From the NCBI GenBank assembly GCA_965658445.1, contig CBFHSF010000004.1:1-64000 (forward strand): 64,000 bases of DNA. Direction: 5' to 3'. Shown here one piece after another: positions 24,416 to 32,813 of the stretch. Positions within the stretch are counted from its first letter, which is position 1. Each line of letters starts with the position of its first letter. The position numbers were made by a program, and so were the translations under genes. The notes under the pieces are model-generated. The model did no database searches. It was not told where the DNA came from and was given only the letters and a program-made list of their open reading frames with translations. Origin of the DNA: CBFHSF01 sp965658445 (GTDB lineage Bacteria; Bacteroidota; Bacteroidia; Flavobacteriales; Schleiferiaceae).

Positions 24416-25174
24416 CTATGATTTCTTGGGATCTGATTTAAGGTAAGCCGGTGCAATCAATCCCCATTTTGCCAATCGATACTGAAGAGAAACTTTAAGA
24501 ACGCCTAATCCATAAATAGAACTTCTCTTGAAGTTGATAGAAGAAGCTTCTTCAAAGTATTTGGTAGGGCAGGTGATTTCTGCAATTTCAAATCCCTTGT
24601 AAAAGATCTGTCCCAACATTTGATTGTCAAAAACAAAGTCATCAGAGTTGATGTTGTAGTCGATGGCTTCAAGCACTTCTCTAGAAAAAGCTCTGTATCC
24701 TGAGTGATATTCCGAGAGTTTTTGTTTGAGAAGAATGTTTTGAGTCAGGGTCAACAAACGGTTGGCTACGTATTTGTACCAAGGCATTCCTCCGCGCAAA
24801 GCGCCCATTCCCAAAATGCGCGAACCCAATACAGAAGGATATAAATCGTTTGCTATAAGGTAGGCCATGCTTTCGAGGAGTTTGGGAGTGTACTGATAAT
24901 CGGGGTGAAGCATTACCACGATGTCTCCTCCAATTTCAAGGGCTTTGTTGTAACAACTCTTTTGGTTTCCGCCATACCCCTTGTTTACCTCGTGCTGAAT
25001 GATGTGGTTGACTCCGAGTTTTTTTGCCACCTCTACGGTGTTGTCAGAACTCTTGTCATCCGTGAGAATCACTTCGTCGACGATGTCAAATGGTATTTCT
25101 GCGTAGGTTCTCTCTAATGTCTTTGCCGCGTTGTAGGCGGGAAGAACCACAACCACTTTTTTGCCCTTGATCAT
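24416..25174 (-). CDS. GT2 glycosyltransferase, polyprenyl-phosphate sugar synthase type
   Basis: A 252-residue GT-A transferase of the dolichol-phosphate mannose synthase/GtrB kind. The nucleotide-sugar region reads VVLPAYNAAKTL and LTDDKSSDNT, the metal-site equivalent is HPDYQY, and YHSGYRAFSREVLE is the acceptor-side motif. It lacks the C-terminal membrane pair of GtrB, so it is probably peripheral. It likely makes the polyprenyl-phosphate sugar used by the convergent GT39 enzyme, an inference from family and position. Confidence 0.87.
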   Translation of the reverse strand: MIKGKKVVVVLPAYNAAKTLERTYAEIPFDIVDEVILTDDKSSDNTVEVAKKLGVNHIIQHEVNKGYGGNQKSCYNKALEIGGDIVVMLHPDYQYTPKLLESMAYLIANDLYPSVLGSRILGMGALRGGMPWYKYVANRLLTLTQNILLKQKLSEYHSGYRAFSREVLEAIDYNINSDDFVFDNQMLGQIFYKGFEIAEITCPTKYFEEASSINFKRSSIYGLGVLKVSLQYRLAKWGLIAPAYLKSDPKKS

Positions 25175-25267
25175 GAATACATTGATTTTGGTGCGAAAAT
25201 AACCAAAATTGCGTCTAACATCATGACCTTTTTTTTAATAGATTTAGAAAGTACATAAAAACGACTT

Positions 25268-28090
25268 ATGATTAGACATTTACTCTTTCTGGGAGTGGCT
25301 TGTTTTCTTTCGGTAAACACCTGGGCACAAGCAATTTCCGGAACTATTTACGACGAGAGAGATGGTTCCACCATAATTGGTGCAAACATCGTGGAGAAGG
25401 GGACAACCAATGGTGCCGCTACGGATTTTGATGGAAATTTCACCATTACACCTGTTGGTAAGTATCCCGTTACGCTAGAAATTACCTTTATCGGACTTCA
25501 AAAAAAGGAAGTGGTCGTAAACAAACCCACAACCGGATTAAAGATCAATCTTTCTCCAGACACAGAGGTTCTAGCAGAAGTGGATGTCATAGAAAAGAGA
25601 TTGAGTGAAAAGCAGAGGTCTTCTGCACTCACCGTAGAGGCATTGGATGCCTTGGCCATTAAAGAAACCGCTGCCCCCAGTTTTTACGAAGGATTGGGAA
25701 ATCTAAAAGGGGTAGACTTAACGTCTGCATCCATTGGTTTTAAAGTCATTAACACCAGAGGTTTTAACTCGACTTCCCCTGTGCGCTCCCTTCAAATTAT
25801 TGATGGAGTGGACAACCAAGCACCTGGACTCAACTTTAGTTTGGGTAACTTTTTGGGAGCTTCCGAACTAGACGTAATCAACGTTGATATTATTGCCGGT
25901 GCGAGTTCTGCCTACTACGGACCAGGAGCTTTCAACGGAGTTATTTCCATGCAAACCAAGAATCCCTTTGACTTCCAGGGATTGTCCGCCTCAGTAAAAG
26001 GAGGGGAGAGAAACCTGTTTGAAGGTGCTGTGCGTTGGGCAGATGGCTTTAAAATTGGAGACGTAGATTACGACAACTTTGCCTATAAAATCAATTTGTA
26101 CTACTTGCGTGCTGATGATTGGGTAGCCAATAATTTCACACCCATTTACAATTCAGATGTACCTGCCAACAACCCCGGTCGCTTTGACGCCATCAACATC
26201 TATGGAGATGAAGATTTAGCGGGAGGAAACGATTACCGCAGTTTGGTAGACGTATTGGACGGGAATGCCGGTTTGGGTAAGTTTTACCGCTCGGGATACG
26301 AAGAGCCCGACTTGGTAGATTACAACACCCAAAACCTCAAGACCAACTTGGGATTGTACTACAGATTCTCACCAGAACTTCAATTGAGCTACACTTTCAA
26401 TTACGGAACGGGAACGACCGTATACCAAGGAGAAAACCGTTTCAGCCTTAAGGGCATTCAGTTTTTTCAAAACATCGTAGAACTGAAAAAAGAAAACACC
26501 TTTTTTATAAGAGCTTATGCAACGCATGAAGATGCGGGAGATTCTTACGACGCGGTTTTAACGGCCTTTAAAATGAACGAAGAAATTGCCAGCAATGAGA
26601 ACTGGAATACCGCCTACAAAACGGTTTGGAACAGTACCTCTGCCGGTTTTAAATACGGAGATTCTACATTGGCATTAACCGGTACTCCAGCGGATCACCC
26701 CAATCTAACCCCGCAGGAGTGGTACGATGGTCCGTATCAAGACTCATTGGCCAAGTACAATGACAAATTGGTGGGATGGCATGAGAACGTATTGGATTAC
26801 GTAAATACCTTTAGTTACCCTCGCCCTGAAGTGGGTACCGATGAGTTTAACCAACTCTTCGAAAAGGTAACCAACAGAACCTTTACAGAAGGAGGCTCTA
26901 AGTTCTATGACAAGTCTGCACTTTACCACGTAATGGGTGAGTATCAATTTCACCCGAGTTGGGGAGACATTAGAGTGGGAGGTAACTTTAGACAATACAG
27001 ACCCGATTCTAGAGGAAATATTTTTGATGAAATGGTTTTGACCTCTCGAATTGAAAACGGAGTCGTGGTAACGGACACCTCCTTCCGAACCATTATCAAC
27101 TCGGAATACGGAATGTATGCGGGTATAGAGAAGAAATTCAATGGAGAGCAATTCAAGGTAGCTGCGACCATCAGAGGGGATAAAAATCAAAATTTTGACC
27201 TCAATATTTCTCCAGCGGTATCGGTGATCTACAACGTAGATGAAACCAATACCTTGAGATTGTCATTTAGTTCGGCCATTAGAAATCCAACACTTTCTGA
27301 CCAATACTTGAGATATGATGTGGGTAGAGCCATTCTATTAGGTAACCTCAATGGGTATGATTCTTTGGTGACTCTTGAGTCTTTTGATGACTTTAGAAGC
27401 AGTCTTAACCGAGATGATTTGGAGTATTTTGACGTAGATCCCATACAACCGGAAAGAGTACAGACCATTGAGTTGGGATATCGTGGTACCATGTTTAAGA
27501 AGCTCTATGTAGATGCGAGTTACTACCACAACTGGTACACCAACTTTATTGGATTCCAATTTGGTTTGGACGTTCAATTCCTCAACGGAAGCAACGTTCC
27601 ACAGTTTGTTAGAGCCTATAGGGTATCCGCAAACTCTAAAACCCTTGTGACTTCTCAAGGGTTTAATATTGGGCTTAACTACTATCTCAACAACGAGTTG
27701 ACATTAAACGGTAACTATTCTTGGAACAAACTCTTTATCGATGGAGAAAGAGATCCAATTGTACCTGCCTTCAACACCCCAGAACACAAATTCAACATTG
27801 GTTTGACGGGTAGGGGATACAACCCTTTCAAGGGAGAGAATCAGTCCCTTGGATTTAACGTAACCTACAAATGGGTTCAAGGATTCTTGTTCGAAGGTTC
27901 CCCTCAGTTTACTGGATTTATTGATGATTACGGATTGTTAGACGCTCAAGTAAGTTATTCTTGGGTGGATTATCATACTACCCTGAAAGTAGGTGCATCC
28001 AACCTATTGAACAATCAAGTATTCCAGGTTTACGGGGGGCCTACTGTGGGTAGATTGACCTACGTTTCCCTTTTGTTTGAGTTAAATTAA
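25268..28090 (+). CDS. TonB-dependent outer membrane receptor
   Basis: A 940-residue receptor. A signal peptide (to about residue 20, TWAQ) is followed by a carboxypeptidase-regulatory-like beta-sandwich (ISGTIYDERDGSTIIGANI ... GATDFDGNFTI pattern), then the plug domain (LKGVDLTSASIGFKVINTRG, IIDGVDNQAPG) and a beta-barrel ending in an aromatic-rich C-terminus (YVSLLFELN). This is a SusC-like architecture, but no SusD partner follows. The next gene encodes a T9SS-exported esterase-like protein, so the pair may process and import a secreted-hydrolase product. Ligand unknown. Confidence 0.92.
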   Translation: MIRHLLFLGVACFLSVNTWAQAISGTIYDERDGSTIIGANIVEKGTTNGAATDFDGNFTITPVGKYPVTLEITFIGLQKKEVVVNKPTTGLKINLSPDTEVLAEVDVIEKRLSEKQRSSALTVEALDALAIKETAAPSFYEGLGNLKGVDLTSASIGFKVINTRGFNSTSPVRSLQIIDGVDNQAPGLNFSLGNFLGASELDVINVDIIAGASSAYYGPGAFNGVISMQTKNPFDFQGLSASVKGGERNLFEGAVRWADGFKIGDVDYDNFAYKINLYYLRADDWVANNFTPIYNSDVPANNPGRFDAINIYGDEDLAGGNDYRSLVDVLDGNAGLGKFYRSGYEEPDLVDYNTQNLKTNLGLYYRFSPELQLSYTFNYGTGTTVYQGENRFSLKGIQFFQNIVELKKENTFFIRAYATHEDAGDSYDAVLTAFKMNEEIASNENWNTAYKTVWNSTSAGFKYGDSTLALTGTPADHPNLTPQEWYDGPYQDSLAKYNDKLVGWHENVLDYVNTFSYPRPEVGTDEFNQLFEKVTNRTFTEGGSKFYDKSALYHVMGEYQFHPSWGDIRVGGNFRQYRPDSRGNIFDEMVLTSRIENGVVVTDTSFRTIINSEYGMYAGIEKKFNGEQFKVAATIRGDKNQNFDLNISPAVSVIYNVDETNTLRLSFSSAIRNPTLSDQYLRYDVGRAILLGNLNGYDSLVTLESFDDFRSSLNRDDLEYFDVDPIQPERVQTIELGYRGTMFKKLYVDASYYHNWYTNFIGFQFGLDVQFLNGSNVPQFVRAYRVSANSKTLVTSQGFNIGLNYYLNNELTLNGNYSWNKLFIDGERDPIVPAFNTPEHKFNIGLTGRGYNPFKGENQSLGFNVTYKWVQGFLFEGSPQFTGFIDDYGLLDAQVSYSWVDYHTTLKVGASNLLNNQVFQVYGGPTVGRLTYVSLLFELN

Positions 28091-28235
28091 GGCTATAGAT
28101 AGTGTCAATTCAACATTTTTGCGTATTTTACATTGGAATAAACCATCATGTCTTGCCGACAATATTGGTGCTGAGGAACTTAGGTTTTTTGGGATGCAGA
28201 TTGCGCTGGTGAGATTTAACAACAAAATTTATCAG

Positions 28236-29909
28236 ATGAAAAGAGTATTACTGTCTATTGGCGTTATGCTCGGTATGGTAGCTTCTGGTCAACAATTGAG
28301 ATACCTCGACGAGGTATATTCTAATGTTTCCGTGATGCCCGATATCGAATATGGTGTCAATATTGATTTTTTAACTTCTGATCTTACAGATCAAGCACAA
28401 GTAGCGGCTGACATTACAGAGATTAAGACCGCACTAGCCCTGGGAAACCCTATCCCAGCTAAGTTCTATGACCCTACAGACACGGCTTCCGATGTAAAGG
28501 TTACTAGCCTTAAGGTTGACTTTTACGAGCCTACTGGAGACACCGCTACGGCACGTCCTCTTATCATTTACATTCACACAGGAAACTTCTTGCCCCCTCC
28601 CATTAATGGAGGTCCTACCGGAACTCGTCAGGATTCAGTAGGTATTGTTCAGTGTACAAACTGGGCCAAGAGAGGTTTTGCTGCCGCTTCTGTTTCTTAC
28701 CGTTTAGGTTGGAACCCCTTGGCTCCAACGGCATTGGAAAGAAGAGGTCAGCTTCTCAACGCGGTATACCGCGCCATCCATGACGTGAAGCAATTGGTTC
28801 GCGTAATGAAGGCAAACGCTGCCACCTACAAAATCGATCCTTCACAAATTGTTCTTTACGGACAAGGATCAGGTGGTTATGTGAGTTTGGCATACGCTTC
28901 TATGGATCGTTGGGAAGAGCTGGAAATTCCTAAATTCATCAACCCATTGACTCAACAATCTTATGTTGATTCTAACTTGGTGGGTAACCTAGAAGGATTT
29001 GGCGGATTGTTTAACCTTTACGCTCCTAACGGAGAGTCCTCTGACATTGCCTTTACAGTCAATACTGGAGGTGCTTTGGCAGATACTTCTTGGTTGGAAG
29101 CTGGAGATGCTCCTGTAGTTTCTTTCCAATGTGTTCGCGATGCCTTTGCTCCATTTGACGAGGGTACTGTTATTGTTCCTACTACTAACGAAGACGTAGT
29201 AGACGTGCAAGGTGCCAACGTATTTATCGACAAAGCCAATACTTTGGGTAACAACACGTACAACTCAAGAACGTACACTGACCCCATTACTATGAAGGCT
29301 CAGGGAAGATACGGTCAGACTATTGACTACATTTACCCAGCACCCAACGATATGATTACCATCCGTCCAAATCTCGATGGTTTGTTCCCTGTAATCAAGC
29401 CTTTGGGAGCTTCATTGTTCCAGAACCAAAGCTCTCCATGGGAGTGGTGGGATCCAAACTCTCCAACGGCTTCTGCTGTTATTGATCCAGGTCCCCCGCC
29501 AATCACTGCTCACCAAGCTGGATTGCTTTCGAATCCAGACATGTCTCCAATGCAAGGAAGAACTTACTTGGATACTATCAATGGGTACGCCATACCAAGA
29601 ATCATGGTTTCATTGCAACTACCTGGTTACGACCAAATCTCTGTAGAAGAGTACGGTGTGTTGAACGGAGTGGTTTCTATGTTCCCAAATCCAACGTCTA
29701 ACACGTTGACAATTTCTTGGACAGAAGCAACTTCTAGAGAAGGTCTTACCATTGAGGTAATTGATCTTACAGGACGCGTAGTAATGGCTGAAGATGGCTT
29801 TAGAGGTGGCGAAAGAGTTCTCAATGTATCTGCATTGACTCCTGGCGCTTACCTTGTAAGACTTTCAGGTCAAGAGGGAGTGTTTACCGACAGAGTTATC
29901 GTACGATAG
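28236..29909 (+). CDS. T9SS-exported alpha/beta hydrolase-like protein
   Basis: A 557-residue secreted protein. The signal peptide is about residues 1-18. An alpha/beta hydrolase domain contains IYIHTGNF (oxyanion region, near 112-118) and a nucleophile elbow GQGSGG with Ser212. Its last 80 or so residues form a T9SS type A sorting domain starting near MFPNPTSNTLTISW and ending RVIVR. I chose ATG 28236 because the signal peptide begins there. A frame from 28119 adds 39 implausible residues. It resembles carboxylesterase/lipase folds, but the substrate is unknown. It is followed by a strong terminator. Confidence 0.86.
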   Translation: MKRVLLSIGVMLGMVASGQQLRYLDEVYSNVSVMPDIEYGVNIDFLTSDLTDQAQVAADITEIKTALALGNPIPAKFYDPTDTASDVKVTSLKVDFYEPTGDTATARPLIIYIHTGNFLPPPINGGPTGTRQDSVGIVQCTNWAKRGFAAASVSYRLGWNPLAPTALERRGQLLNAVYRAIHDVKQLVRVMKANAATYKIDPSQIVLYGQGSGGYVSLAYASMDRWEELEIPKFINPLTQQSYVDSNLVGNLEGFGGLFNLYAPNGESSDIAFTVNTGGALADTSWLEAGDAPVVSFQCVRDAFAPFDEGTVIVPTTNEDVVDVQGANVFIDKANTLGNNTYNSRTYTDPITMKAQGRYGQTIDYIYPAPNDMITIRPNLDGLFPVIKPLGASLFQNQSSPWEWWDPNSPTASAVIDPGPPPITAHQAGLLSNPDMSPMQGRTYLDTINGYAIPRIMVSLQLPGYDQISVEEYGVLNGVVSMFPNPTSNTLTISWTEATSREGLTIEVIDLTGRVVMAEDGFRGGERVLNVSALTPGAYLVRLSGQEGVFTDRVIVR

Positions 29910-29945
29910 GTCTAGGGTCACTACCCATTCTCAATAATACTTTGG

Positions 29946-29981
29946 AAAGAGGTCACCATTTTGTGTGGCCTCTTTTTTTTT
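29946..29981 (+). terminator. Rho-independent terminator after the T9SS hydrolase
   Basis: Eleven-base arms AAAGAGGTCAC (29946-29956) and GTGGCCTCTTT (29965-29975) with one wobble, an eight-base loop and a nine-base T-tract. Confidence 0.9.
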
Positions 29982-29997
29982 GCCGAACAATTGCCCT

Positions 29998-30005
29998 TAC
30001 CTTTG
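29998..30005 (+). promoter_or_regulatory. -7 element TACCTTTG ahead of the PLP enzyme gene
   Basis: Exact TAnnTTTG match, 31 bases before the ATG at 30037. The -33 position falls in the T-tract of the preceding terminator, so terminator and promoter are nested. Confidence 0.5.
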
Positions 30006-30036
30006 CGTTCGCAATTGACAAAACACCAACGCAACG

Positions 30037-30882
30037 ATGGTTCACAACTACAACGGAGAGCTTTTAGAAGCAGAAGATTTTTCGGTTTCTTCACAAAATA
30101 GATCCTTTAGATATGGAGATGGTTTGTTCGAAACCATGAAGTACAGCCGTGGAAAGCTACACTTTTGGGAAGATCACTACTTCCGCTTAATGAGTAGTGC
30201 CCGAATATTGCGCATGGAAATTCCAATGAACTTCTCTCCCGAGTACTTTTTGGATCAAGTAAACGAATTGGTAAAGGCCAATCATTGGGAGAAGCGAGCC
30301 CTTCGCTTGCGACTTACTGTTTGGCGTGCCGATGGCGGCCTATACGTCCCAGAAAACAACGACATACAATGGTTGTTAGAAGGGGTAGAAATGGAGGAAG
30401 ATCTCTATCCCATTAATGAAAATGGCCTCCAGATCGAGTTGTACAAGGAGCATTACAAAGCCAAGGGATTGCTGCAAAATATCAAGAGTACCAGCAGCCA
30501 GTTTTACAACGTGGCGGGAGTGTACCTCAAAGAAAACGGATGGGAAGAAGCCGTAATCATCAACGATGACAAACACGTTGTAGAGACTCTTTACGGAAAC
30601 CTGTTTATGGTTAAGGGTGATAAAATTCTAACGCCTGCCTTGTCTACAGGGTGTATTAAGGGCATTATGAGAAAGCAAGTCATCGACATTGCCCAACGCA
30701 TGCAAAAAGAGTTGGAAGAGACCACCTTTTCTCCCTTTGAATTGCAGCGAGCTGACGAGGTTTTTATCACCAATGCCGTAAAGGGAATTCAATGGGTGTC
30801 TGGATATCGTAAGAAATCCTATGAGAAAAAGGTGTCTGTAGAACTGGCTGACAAATTGAATTTGTTTGTAACCTTAGGCTAG
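30037..30882 (+). CDS. Class IV aminotransferase (PabC/IlvE-like PLP enzyme)
   Basis: A 281-residue fold-type IV PLP enzyme. The family start (FRYGDGLFETM) and the Schiff-base Lys in NIKSTSSQFY are clear, as is the phosphate-binding region near ALSTGCIKGIMR. Members are aminodeoxychorismate lyases (folate), branched-chain or D-amino-acid aminotransferases. The short length and GDGLFET start favour a PabC-like lyase, but I would not fix the substrate. It is monocistronic, convergent with yqgE. Confidence 0.82.
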   Translation: MVHNYNGELLEAEDFSVSSQNRSFRYGDGLFETMKYSRGKLHFWEDHYFRLMSSARILRMEIPMNFSPEYFLDQVNELVKANHWEKRALRLRLTVWRADGGLYVPENNDIQWLLEGVEMEEDLYPINENGLQIELYKEHYKAKGLLQNIKSTSSQFYNVAGVYLKENGWEEAVIINDDKHVVETLYGNLFMVKGDKILTPALSTGCIKGIMRKQVIDIAQRMQKELEETTFSPFELQRADEVFITNAVKGIQWVSGYRKKSYEKKVSVELADKLNLFVTLG

Positions 30883-30939
30883 CGCAGAAATAAAAGGAAA
30901 ACAGAAGAGGAGTATTGGGGGCGTAACGTCTCGTTTCAA

Positions 30940-31500
30940 TTAGTTTAGAATGGGATCCGATGGTGAATTGGCCCACAATCTGTAATCTCCACCTAAACTT
31001 TGAATGCAGTCCTTCCACATATTAGAAGGATCTCCAAAGGGGGAAACCGCTCCAAAGTCTTTGACAATCCATGACTTTTCGTCAACTTCACATGCCAATT
31101 GATCTTTGCTCCAACCTGAATACCCTAGGTAGAAGCGAATTTGATTGGAGTCCAGTTCGCCCTTGCGAACCAATTCCATTACTCGTTCTATATCACCTCC
31201 CCAGTATAAATCATCAGATATGTGGAAGGACCCAGGAAGCTTTTCGGGTTGATTGTGCAGGTAGTACACGGAATTAGACTCCACAGGTCCACCATAAAAA
31301 ACAGGAGAATCAAACTCTGGGAACTCTAAGAGTAGGTCAGATAACTGATGATCAAGAGGCTTGTTGAGTATAAAGCCTACGGTTCCTTCTTCATCGTCGT
31401 GAGAAGTCAAAAGAATGACCGTTCTCTCAAAAGAGGAATCACCCAATACAGGCTCCGCAATTAAGGTCTTTCCAGTCTCTATTTGAATCTTTTCGCTCAT
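30940..31500 (-). CDS. YqgE/AlgH family protein
   Basis: A 186-residue protein of the UPF0301 (YqgE/AlgH) family. Characteristic segments are AEPVLGDSSFERTVILLTSHDD near the start, GFILNKPL, YYGGPV-like FYGGPVE, and FYLGYSGWSKDQLACE. The biochemical role is unknown, and AlgH was named from Pseudomonas alginate regulation. It is divergent from pdxH, and the interval contains two exact 11-base direct repeats. Confidence 0.92.
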   Translation of the reverse strand: MSEKIQIETGKTLIAEPVLGDSSFERTVILLTSHDDEEGTVGFILNKPLDHQLSDLLLEFPEFDSPVFYGGPVESNSVYYLHNQPEKLPGSFHISDDLYWGGDIERVMELVRKGELDSNQIRFYLGYSGWSKDQLACEVDEKSWIVKDFGAVSPFGDPSNMWKDCIQSLGGDYRLWANSPSDPILN

Positions 31501-31512
31501 GCTTACCGTGTG

Positions 31513-31544
31513 TCTTATCTAATGTAGTAGAATTCTTATCTAAT
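31513..31544. repeat. Two exact 11-base direct repeats in the yqgE-pdxH divergent interval
   Basis: TCTTATCTAAT at 31513-31523 and again at 31534-31544, a spacing of 21 bases or two helical turns. The position between two divergent genes suggests a binding site for a dimeric regulator, but none is identified. Confidence 0.5.
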
Positions 31545-31627
31545 TCAAAAAATGATGGAGGAATTCTATTTCTATAACCCGTAAACGCCTAGATTGTTAC
31601 GTATCTTTATCAAAAAGTTTATGTACC

Positions 31628-32263
31628 GTGAATAGAGACTTCAAAGATGATCGCAGAGAATATGCCTTTGGGGAGTTAAATCTAGAGGATATGCCTCGCG
31701 ATCCCATGGAAATGTTTACCCGTTGGTATGATCAATATTCGGAGTTGAGCAAGCCCGATGCCACTGCTTTTCAGTTGGTAACACAAGGGCTAGACGGTTT
31801 TCCACAAAGCCGTATTGTGCTACTCAAGGAAATTAGAAATCGACAGTTTGTGTTTTTTACTAATTACGCCTCCTCAAAGGGACGCGAAATGGAAGCACAG
31901 CCCAAGGTGAGTATGAATTTTTTCTGGCCCGACTTAGAAAGACAGGTTAGAATCAAGGGTATTGTAGAAAAGATAAGTGGAAAAGAGAGCGACTCGTATT
32001 TTAATTCTCGTCCCTTAGAATCTCAATACGGTGCCATGGCCTCTCCACAAAGTGAAGTGATTATAGATAGGGATGAGCTGGAAAAGCTATACGAAGATAC
32101 TGTAGCCACAGGAAATCCTAAACGCCCTGAACATTGGGGCGGATATCAAATAACACCTGTAGAGTTTGAATTCTGGCAGGGGAGAAGAAGTCGCCTCCAC
32201 GACAGGTTGAGATACCGCAGAGATCAGGATTCTAGTTTTCGAATAGAAAGACTGGCTCCGTAA
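31628..32263 (+). CDS. pdxH: Pyridoxamine 5'-phosphate oxidase PdxH
   Basis: FMN-dependent oxidation of pyridoxine/pyridoxamine phosphate to pyridoxal phosphate. At 211 residues it is full length. The family hallmarks are FQLVTQGLDGFPQSRIVLLKEI, the FFTNYASSKGREM segment (FMN binding) and the C-terminal FWQGRRSRLHDRLRY with RLAP end. It starts at GTG 31628. An ATG seven bases upstream is out of frame and stops at once. Confidence 0.95.
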   Translation: MNRDFKDDRREYAFGELNLEDMPRDPMEMFTRWYDQYSELSKPDATAFQLVTQGLDGFPQSRIVLLKEIRNRQFVFFTNYASSKGREMEAQPKVSMNFFWPDLERQVRIKGIVEKISGKESDSYFNSRPLESQYGAMASPQSEVIIDRDELEKLYEDTVATGNPKRPEHWGGYQITPVEFEFWQGRRSRLHDRLRYRRDQDSSFRIERLAP

Positions 32264-32320
32264 ACCCATTCGGAAAGCTTGCACGCGTTTTTTGAATAAT
32301 GAATCCAAAATATATGCATA

Positions 32321-32346
32321 AAAAAACCCCGCCACTGGCGGGGTTT
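32321..32346 (-). terminator. Terminator after hup
   Basis: On the minus strand AAACCCCGCC (32346-32337) and GGCGGGGTTT (32333-32324) form a perfect ten-base stem with a three-base loop, followed by T-tract. It may also stop pdxH reading the other way, although the T-tract on that strand is short. Confidence 0.88.
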
Positions 32347-32366
32347 ATACTTTCTGGGTGGATGGC

Positions 32367-32639
32367 TTAGTTCAACTTTCCAGTCAATTCTGCACCAGCT
32401 TTAAATTTAGCCACGTTTTTAGCAGCGATTTTGATAGTAGCTCCCGTTTGTGGGTTTCTACCTTCTCTTGCAGCTCTTTTAGATACAGAGAAAGATCCAA
32501 ATCCTACTAGAGAAACACGTCCTCCTTTTTTCAAAGCACCTGAAACGTTATCAGTGAAAGAATCTAGGGCTTTTTTGGCTTGGGCTTTAGAAATACCAGC
32601 ATCTGCTGCCATTGCATCAATAAGTTCAGCTTTGTTCAT
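32367..32639 (-). CDS. hup: HU-family DNA-binding protein
   Basis: A 90-residue histone-like protein that bends and compacts DNA as a dimer. It has the full HU pattern: MNKAELIDAMA start, GRVSLVGFGSFSV, and the DNA-binding arm RAAREGRNPQTGATIKI followed by VAKFKAGAELTGKLN. I chose ATG 32639, since the longer frame to 32678 crosses the promoter. The leader directly before the ATG is A-rich, common in highly expressed Bacteroidota genes lacking a Shine-Dalgarno sequence. Confidence 0.96.
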   Translation of the reverse strand: MNKAELIDAMAADAGISKAQAKKALDSFTDNVSGALKKGGRVSLVGFGSFSVSKRAAREGRNPQTGATIKIAAKNVAKFKAGAELTGKLN

Positions 32640-32661
32640 TGCGATGTTTTTTTTAGTTAAA

Positions 32662-32691
32662 CAAATATATTTTCTCACATTGCCCTACAAA
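32662..32691 (-). promoter_or_regulatory. hup promoter, TTTG-N18-TATATTTG
   Basis: On the minus strand TTTG (32691-32688), 18 bases, TATATTTG (32669-32662), an exact consensus. The same spacing occurs at ribD. A perfect AGTCG/CGACT inverted repeat (32695-32710) lies immediately upstream of the -33 box. Confidence 0.7.
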
Positions 32692-32739
32692 TATAGTCGT
32701 AAAGCCGACTCACGCAAGGATTCCGGCGAAAAAAGCGAT

Positions 32740-32772
32740 GAATTGTTGATAAAGATGGGGAATTGTTAATAA
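32740..32772. repeat. Two near-identical 13-base direct repeats upstream of hup
   Basis: GAATTGTTGATAA (32740-32752) and GAATTGTTAATAA (32760-32772), 20 bases apart. They lie between the fmt stop and the hup promoter. The reverse complement TTATCAACA/TTATTAACA is loosely like a DnaA box but lacks the usual CCACA. Confidence 0.4.
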
Positions 32773-32813
32773 GCTGTACGAATTTTACTTCAAAACGCTA
32801 CAGCCCAATGATA

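Noticed and set aside
32740..32772. Replication origin with DnaA boxes
   Set aside because: Only two loose matches (TTATCAACA, TTATTAACA), no cluster, no dnaA or dnaN nearby.
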